Shown here: positions 7,787 to 10,789 of the stretch, piece after piece
Numbering within the stretch: position 1 is the stretch's first letter
Layout of the letters: every line of letters starts with the position of its first letter
NCBI GenBank assembly: GCA_018241985.1
Contig: JAFECV010000031.1
Span: 1-10,789, forward strand
DNA length: 10,789 nucleotides
Direction of reading: 5' to 3'
From: Pseudomonadota bacterium
GTDB lineage: Bacteria > Pseudomonadota > Gammaproteobacteria > Burkholderiales > Burkholderiaceae_C
Notes under the pieces: model-generated
Told to the model about the DNA's origin: nothing
Seen by the model: the letters and a program-made list of their open reading frames with translations, nothing else
Databases searched by the model: none
Program-made: the position numbers and the translations under genes

Positions 7787-8347
7787 TCAATCTGCGGCGG
7801 GTTCCGGGTAACGGACCGACAGCACTTCGATTTCCTGCATGCCGCCGGGCGTCGTCAACTTGACGACGTCGCCTTCGCGCGCGCGCAGCAGCGCCCTAGC
7901 GATCGGCGCAATCCAGCTCACCTGGCCGGCGGAACTGTCCGCCTCGTCGATGCCCAGGATCGTGATCGTGCGCTCGGCCCCCGACGGGTCGGCATAGACG
8001 ACGGTGGCGCCGAAGAACACCTGGTCGCTGCCGTGATGCGCGCTCGGGTCGGTCACCTCGGCGATCTCGAGCCGTTTGGTGAGGAAGCGGATGCGCCGGT
8101 CGATCTCGCGCAGGCGCTTCTTGCCGTACAGGTAGTCGCCGTTCTCGGACCGGTCGCCATTGCGCGCCGCCCAGTGCACCGCCTCGACCACCTGCGGCCG
8201 CTCCCCGTCCATCAGGTGCAGCAGTTCGGCGCGCAGCCGCGCGTAGCCGCTCGGCGTGATGTAGTTCTTCGTCCCTGGCGGCAGCGGTGCAGGCGTTGGC
8301 TCGTCATCGTCGTCCGCATCGGACTCTCGGGTGAAGGCCTTGTTCAT
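7787..8347 (-). CDS. greB: Transcription elongation factor GreB
   Basis: Secondary-channel factor that stimulates RNA cleavage by backtracked RNA polymerase and restarts elongation. The 186 residues comprise an acidic, proline-rich N-terminal extension (residues 9-24), the coiled-coil domain with tip motif NGDRSENGDY (63-72; Asp65 and Glu68 at the acidic tip) followed by KKRLREIDRRIRFLTKRLE (76-94), and the C-terminal FKBP-like domain with VSWIAPIARALL (143-154). The KKRLREIDRR stretch and the SWI-PIARALL motif point to GreB, not GreA. The extension makes it longer than E. coli GreB (about 158), as I recall for betaproteobacterial copies. ATG 8347 gives the expected MNKAF start. The tRNA-Arg terminator lies only 31 bases upstream, leaving little room for a separate promoter; greB may depend on read-through or on a promoter overlapping that hairpin. 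Confidence 0.96.
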   Translation of the reverse strand: MNKAFTRESDADDDDEPTPAPLPPGTKNYITPSGYARLRAELLHLMDGERPQVVEAVHWAARNGDRSENGDYLYGKKRLREIDRRIRFLTKRLEIAEVTDPSAHHGSDQVFFGATVVYADPSGAERTITILGIDEADSSAGQVSWIAPIARALLRAREGDVVKLTTPGGMQEIEVLSVRYPEPAAD

Positions 8348-8377
8348 CGGCGCATTCGATCACGGATGAAACAGATG

Positions 8378-8405
8378 AAAAAGCCCGCGGCTGATAGCGC
8401 GGGCT
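8378..8405 (-). terminator. Intrinsic terminator of the tRNA-Arg transcript
   Basis: Read on the minus strand, AGCCCGCG (8405-8398) pairs perfectly with CGCGGGCT (8389-8382) around an eight-base loop and runs into five T (8382-8378). It begins 10 bases after the encoded CCA of the tRNA and ends 30 bases before the greB start codon, so it separates the tRNA from greB or modulates read-through into it. Confidence 0.82.
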
Positions 8406-8415
8406 GGCAACGATC

Positions 8416-8492
8416 TGGCGCGGCTGGCAGGATTCGAACCCACGACCCCTTGGTTCGTAGCCAAGTACTCTATCCAACTGAGCTACAGCCGC
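8416..8492 (-). tRNA. tRNA-Arg (anticodon ACG)
   Basis: A 77-base cloverleaf. Acceptor GCGGCTG (5' end at 8492) pairs with CAGCCGC (8426-8420), followed by discriminator G and an encoded CCA (8418-8416). The D-arm has TAGCTCAGTTGGATAGAG. The anticodon stem CTTGG/CCAAG holds the loop CTACGAA, giving anticodon ACG, which is deaminated to ICG in bacteria and reads CGU, CGC and CGA. The T-loop TTCGAAT is standard. The T-stem GTGGG/CCTGC contains two adjacent wobble pairs (U-G then G-U), unusual for an otherwise regular tRNA. A -10-like element lies just upstream and a terminator follows. Confidence 0.97.
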
Positions 8493-8503
8493 GCGAGCGT
8501 GCG

Positions 8504-8509
8504 ATTCTA
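8504..8509 (-). promoter_or_regulatory. -10 element of the tRNA-Arg promoter
   Basis: On the minus strand TAGAAT ends 11 bases before the tRNA 5' end, placing the transcription start about 5 bases ahead of it. The following bases CGCACGC form a GC-rich discriminator of the kind found at stringently controlled stable-RNA promoters. The -35 region (about 8527-8532) is a poor match. Confidence 0.5.
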
Positions 8510-8534
8510 TCACGCAGCATCGGCTGCACCGGCC

Positions 8535-8551
8535 CGCGCTCAATGAGCGCG
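8535..8551. other. Hairpin between the 238-residue gene and tRNA-Arg
   Basis: CGCGCTC (8535-8541) pairs with GAGCGCG (8545-8551) around a three-base AAT loop. It lies 7 bases after the stop of the 238-residue protein gene and could end that transcript or protect its 3' end. There is no T-run, so a simple intrinsic terminator is not supported. A smaller GCAGC/GCTGC hairpin lies beside it at 8514-8527. Confidence 0.3.
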
Positions 8552-8558
8552 CGGCGGG

Positions 8559-9275
8559 TCAGCGGACCATGTTCGCCAATGCGCTGTTCAGCGTATTGAG
8601 CAGGTTCAGGCCCTTCCAGATGCTCAACCCGTTGGTACCGACATCGATCACCGTGTTGGTCTGGATCGTCTGGTTGTTCAGCGTGTTCTGCACGATCGTC
8701 CCCAGTGCAGCGGTGCTGATTGGAAGCGTCGACACGGTTGCGGTGTTCGAGGTCGCCACCTGCGGTGCAGCACCGCCGGCAGTCCCGGTATTGATCGTGA
8801 TCGTTCCACCCGTGTTCGAAGTGGAAACGCCGCCCGAACTGCCGCCTCCCGCGCTCACGGTGACCGCGCCGGAAGAACTGGCCGTCACCGTGTCGGCATG
8901 GGAACTGCCGGGCGACATCACCGACTCGACCTTGTTGCCCGGCCCGTTCTGCACCACGGCCACGCCCAGTTGCTGGCCGATCGCGGCCGCCTGTTGCGGC
9001 GTGATCGAATTGAGGTTGGGAATGTTGAAGGTGCTGTTGACGAGCTGGCTTCCGTTGATCGCGATCGACCGCATGAAGCCGAACGACACCATCAGCCCCC
9101 CGCCGAGATCGAACCCGCCGCGCATCTTCGCGAGCGTGCTGTCGCTCGCCGCAATCCAGGTCTGGCCCGCGTGCGCCGCTGCCGCCCCGGGCGCCGCGGC
9201 CATCGCATGGCCGGCGGCCAGCACACAGGCGGCAATCGCACCGGCCCGTGCCATCAAAGTCAGTAACCGCTTCAT
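8559..9275 (-). CDS. Exported protein with RGG leader-like motif, putative C39 peptidase substrate
   Basis: Function not known. The 238 residues start with a Sec-type signal peptide (MKRLLTLMAR, hydrophobic 11-21, likely cut after AMA at 26), then a 28-residue stretch ending in STLAKMRGG (46-54). Counting back from Gly54, hydrophobic or small residues fall at -4 (Met), -7 (Leu), -12 (Ala) and -15 (Trp), the spacing of double-glycine leaders. Next comes FDLGGGLMVSFGFMRSIAIN (55-74), a Ser/Thr/Gly-rich low-complexity middle (123-185), and a C-terminal part with QNTLNNQTIQ (197-206), matching a motif in both upstream proteins. ATG 9275 overlaps the peptidase TGA by one base (TGATG) and has GGGAGA about 8 bases before it. 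It could be a surface, matrix or amyloid-like component. Its GC content looks lower than that of the housekeeping genes. Confidence 0.82.
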   Translation of the reverse strand: MKRLLTLMARAGAIAACVLAAGHAMAAAPGAAAAHAGQTWIAASDSTLAKMRGGFDLGGGLMVSFGFMRSIAINGSQLVNSTFNIPNLNSITPQQAAAIGQQLGVAVVQNGPGNKVESVMSPGSSHADTVTASSSGAVTVSAGGGSSGGVSTSNTGGTITINTGTAGGAAPQVATSNTATVSTLPISTAALGTIVQNTLNNQTIQTNTVIDVGTNGLSIWKGLNLLNTLNSALANMVR

Positions 9276-9964
9276 CAGAAATCTCCCGGGCCGAGCTTCG
9301 TCAGTCCGCCGCCGGTCAGCCCTGTTCTATTCACTCCCATATCCAGCGGACCGCGTGGCGCTGCATGCCAGTCGATCGCCAGATTGAACCTGGCCTTGTC
9401 CATCCTGTTGTGGATGACGAACAGTAAATGGCCCTCCCATATCTTTTCGAACTCGGAGCGAGCCATGGCCCGCGTTCCGCTCGCCGGGTCGCCGATCAGC
9501 ACGCGCTGCGCATCCAGCCCCTTGATCACGACGAAGTGGTGGTAGCCGTGCTGGTTGATCAGAACGATCGCCGGTAATCGCGCCTCGAGCAGCTTGTTCA
9601 GCGGCTGGTTGAAGCCATCGGCATCGAACCCGTGATCGGCCAAATAGCGCTTCATATCGAGCAACGAAAAGCCTTCGCGCTCGATCTTGGCCTTGTCGCC
9701 GTACGCGAACATCTCGTCGAACACCGCGCGCTCGGTGACCGGGTAGTCGTACTGGTAGGTGAGCAGCGTCGCCAGCGCCGCCGACCCGCAGCTGAAGTCG
9801 TACTGCTGCTGCAGCGTGGTCGCCACCCGGGCGTGCTTGATGCTCACCACGGGCATCGCGACATTGCTCCCGTCGAGGGTCGAAATGCTGATGCGCGGGG
9901 CCGGCGCCTGCTGCGCGTGACAAGCGCCAGCGGCGACCAGGGCGGCCAACAAAAACAGACGCAT
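9275..9964 (-). CDS. Exported C39-family cysteine peptidase (FapD-like), no transporter domain
   Basis: Papain-fold peptidase of the C39 family, which normally cuts after a double glycine. The 229 residues have a signal peptide (hydrophobic 3-13; cleavage probably after CHA at 17), so it should act in the periplasm. Active-site marks: oxyanion Gln54 and nucleophile Cys59 in QQQYDFSCGSAALATLL (52-68), catalytic His143 in GYHHFVVIKG (140-149), and Asp159 in GDPASG. No membrane or ATPase domain follows; a glycine-rich tail (204-229) closes the protein. In the Pseudomonas Fap amyloid system FapD is likewise a stand-alone exported C39 protein. GGGAGGA stands 5 bases before ATG 9964, and the gene lies 12 bases after the 118-residue gene and overlaps the next by one base. 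Its likely substrates are these neighbours. A weak lipobox (AGAC, 12-15) cannot be excluded. Confidence 0.9.
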   Translation of the reverse strand: MRLFLLAALVAAGACHAQQAPAPRISISTLDGSNVAMPVVSIKHARVATTLQQQYDFSCGSAALATLLTYQYDYPVTERAVFDEMFAYGDKAKIEREGFSLLDMKRYLADHGFDADGFNQPLNKLLEARLPAIVLINQHGYHHFVVIKGLDAQRVLIGDPASGTRAMARSEFEKIWEGHLLFVIHNRMDKARFNLAIDWHAAPRGPLDMGVNRTGLTGGGLTKLGPGDF

Positions 9965-9976
9965 TGCGTCCTCCCA

Positions 9977-10333
9977 TTACTTCATCTGCAGATTCACCGT
10001 CACCGCGTTCTGGATCAGCACGTTCGCGCCCGAATTCTGGACCACGACCGGGATTCCCGCGCTGTTGGCGAAGGAGCCCGCGCTGATCGCGTTCGTGCCC
10101 GTGGCCACGTCCTGCGCCGTGTTGTTGGCGGTCGTACCCGCCAGCGTGGAACTGGCGACCCCGATGTCGCCGCCGCGATGGGTGTCGAGCGACTGGGTGC
10201 CCACCGGATAACCGAAGCTGACCGAGCTGTCGGCACCGTTCGCGGAAGCCTCGCCCGTCTGCGCGGCTGCAGGCAACACCGCCATGCAAGAAGACGCTGC
10301 CAGCGCAAGCAAAGATAGTTTGTAGTGACTCAT
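9977..10333 (-). CDS. Small exported protein with RGG motif and QN-rich C-terminus, putative C39 substrate
   Basis: Function not established. The 118 residues have a signal peptide (hydrophobic 6-20, cut after AAA near 24), then about 31 residues ending in QSLDTHRGG (47-55). Leu stands at -7 and Val at -12 from the second Gly, like the 238-residue protein, though His replaces the hydrophobic residue at -4. The part after Gly55 is only 63 residues: rich in Ala, Asn, Thr, Val and Gln, no Cys, with FANSAGIPVVVQNSGANVLI (88-107) and a Val-rich end. The QNSGANVLIQ block matches the C-terminus of the next upstream protein. Such Asn/Gln/Val-rich exported proteins resemble amyloid-type subunits. AGGGAG lies 5 bases before ATG 10333, a strong ribosome site. 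The peptidase gene follows after 12 bases. Confidence 0.85.
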   Translation of the reverse strand: MSHYKLSLLALAASSCMAVLPAAAQTGEASANGADSSVSFGYPVGTQSLDTHRGGDIGVASSTLAGTTANNTAQDVATGTNAISAGSFANSAGIPVVVQNSGANVLIQNAVTVNLQMK

Positions 10334-10372
10334 GATGGCTCCCTAGATGCACTCCGTCATGGTTCCAGCTTG

Positions 10373-10400
10373 CCGCCGCGGCGCTTTCGCGCCGCGGCGG
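10373..10400 (-). other. Perfect 12-bp hairpin with GAAA tetraloop between two subunit-like genes
   Basis: CCGCCGCGGCGC (10373-10384) and GCGCCGCGGCGG (10389-10400) are perfect inverted repeats. On the transcribed minus strand the loop is GAAA, a GNRA tetraloop. It lies in the 84-base gap between the glycine-rich gene and the 118-residue gene. No T-run follows on either strand, so it is more likely a 3'-end stabilising or partial attenuating structure than a full intrinsic terminator. Confidence 0.65.
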
Positions 10401-10417
10401 AGCCGGTCAGGTTGCCG

Positions 10418-10789
10418 TTACTTCGTGTAGACGTTGGCCATCACGTTCACGCTTTGCTGCACCAGCGAAGACATGCCGCTGTTCTGGTTGGCCATCATGA
10501 TGCCGGCCGCCGATTGCCCAACCGCGGTCATGCTGTTGGACATGTCGAAGGTTCCGGCGTTTGCAGACACCGTGCCGCCGTTGCCGCCCGTGCCGCCCGT
10601 GCCGCCTTGGCCGGTGCCACCCATCGCGGTGTTCACGCCGCCGTTGCCACCTTGGCCTGTACCACCGGCACCTGCGCCGCCATTGCCGGCCGTTGCGCTG
10701 CCGTTGCTTGCACTGCCATTGCTCGCGCTGCCGTTGCTCGCGCTGCCGCCTTGGCCCGCACCCAAGCCGACACCAGTGCCGTTGCCGCC
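10418..10789 (-). CDS. Gly/Ser/Asn-rich low-complexity protein, C-terminal part only (5' end beyond window)
   Basis: The 123 codons read in frame from the right edge to TAA at 10418; the start lies outside the window. The first 75 or so residues are low complexity: three SNGSA units followed by GGTGQGG and GGTGG-type stretches. The last 45 form a more complex end with FDMSNSMTAVGQSAAGIMMA and QNSGMSSLVQQSVNV, aligning without gaps to the C-terminus of the 118-residue protein (shared AGI then QNSG, an aliphatic-Gln pair, and V-x-V). The visible part has one Asp and one terminal Lys as its only charged residues. A TTG at 10765 could be read as a start, but it sits inside the repeat with no ribosome site. 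A secreted fibre, matrix or amyloid-type subunit is plausible; the N-terminus is needed to confirm export. Confidence 0.75.
   Translation of the reverse strand, partial: GGNGTGVGLGAGQGGSASNGSASNGSASNGSATAGNGGAGAGGTGQGGNGGVNTAMGGTGQGGTGGTGGNGGTVSANAGTFDMSNSMTAVGQSAAGIMMANQNSGMSSLVQQSVNVMANVYTK
10696..10740. repeat. Three tandem 15-base repeats coding for SNGSA-type units
   Basis: Three adjacent copies of a 15-base unit, plus-strand consensus CGCTGCCGTTGCTCG, start at 10696, 10711 and 10726; the middle copy differs at two consensus positions. A partial fourth copy follows at 10741. They keep the reading frame of the glycine-rich protein, so unit-number change would vary linker length without a frameshift. 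Confidence 0.8.

Noticed and set aside
5690..8599. A 969-residue plus-strand frame overlapping spoT, greB and the tRNA
   Set aside because: Arg/Gly/Pro-rich shadow of the spoT frame continuing antisense over greB and a tRNA gene; no domain is visible.
8559..9275. The 238-residue protein as a class II bacteriocin because of its GG motif
   Set aside because: It has a Sec signal peptide, a product of about 184 residues after GG, and no nearby immunity or ABC export gene; a structural or surface role fits better.
9920..9964. C39 peptidase as a lipoprotein
   Set aside because: The lipobox AGAC has Ala instead of Leu at -3, and an acceptable signal peptidase I site (CHA-QQ) follows; kept only as a possibility.
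10696..10740. Tandem repeats as a CRISPR array
   Set aside because: The units are 15 bases, directly adjacent without spacers, and in frame with a low-complexity coding sequence.

Overview
The window is GC-rich, with dense codon-biased genes and very long spurious antisense frames. It carries a housekeeping block whose content and order (rdgB, rph, PP2C phosphatase, Ser/Thr kinase, yicC, gmk, rpoZ, spoT, greB) resemble Burkholderiales chromosomes (Betaproteobacteria). That assignment rests on remembered gene order and protein character, not on a search.

Left part, minus strand (1-3366): a Ser/Thr protein kinase whose stop overlaps the start of a PP2C-type phosphatase (ATGA overlap), then rph (RNase PH) and rdgB (dITP/XTP pyrophosphatase, cut by the left edge). 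Middle part, plus strand (3457-7718): yicC, gmk and rpoZ in close succession, a strong intrinsic terminator plus a second terminator-like hairpin, then spoT. These genes link guanine nucleotide supply (Gmk), the omega subunit of RNA polymerase and (p)ppGpp metabolism (SpoT). greB converges on spoT from the minus strand. A tRNA-Arg(ACG) gene with its own terminator lies just upstream of greB.

Right part, minus strand (8559-10789): an accessory four-gene run, read from right to left. First is the C-terminal part of a Gly/Ser/Asn-rich, almost uncharged low-complexity protein. Next are a 118-residue exported protein, a signal-peptide-bearing C39 cysteine peptidase with no ABC transporter attached, and a 238-residue exported protein. 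The last three are tightly packed with good ribosome binding sites.

The most interesting signal is in this right part. The 118- and 238-residue proteins each have a Sec-type signal peptide, then about 28-31 residues ending in an L-x3-R-G-G motif like the double-glycine leaders cut by C39 peptidases. All three non-peptidase proteins also share a C-terminal Q-N-[ST]-x5-[IV]-Q motif. The layout recalls the Fap functional amyloid system, where FapD is an exported C39 peptidase. I propose a periplasmic maturation system for amyloid-like or surface proteins. The Fap link and the cleavage site are inferences.
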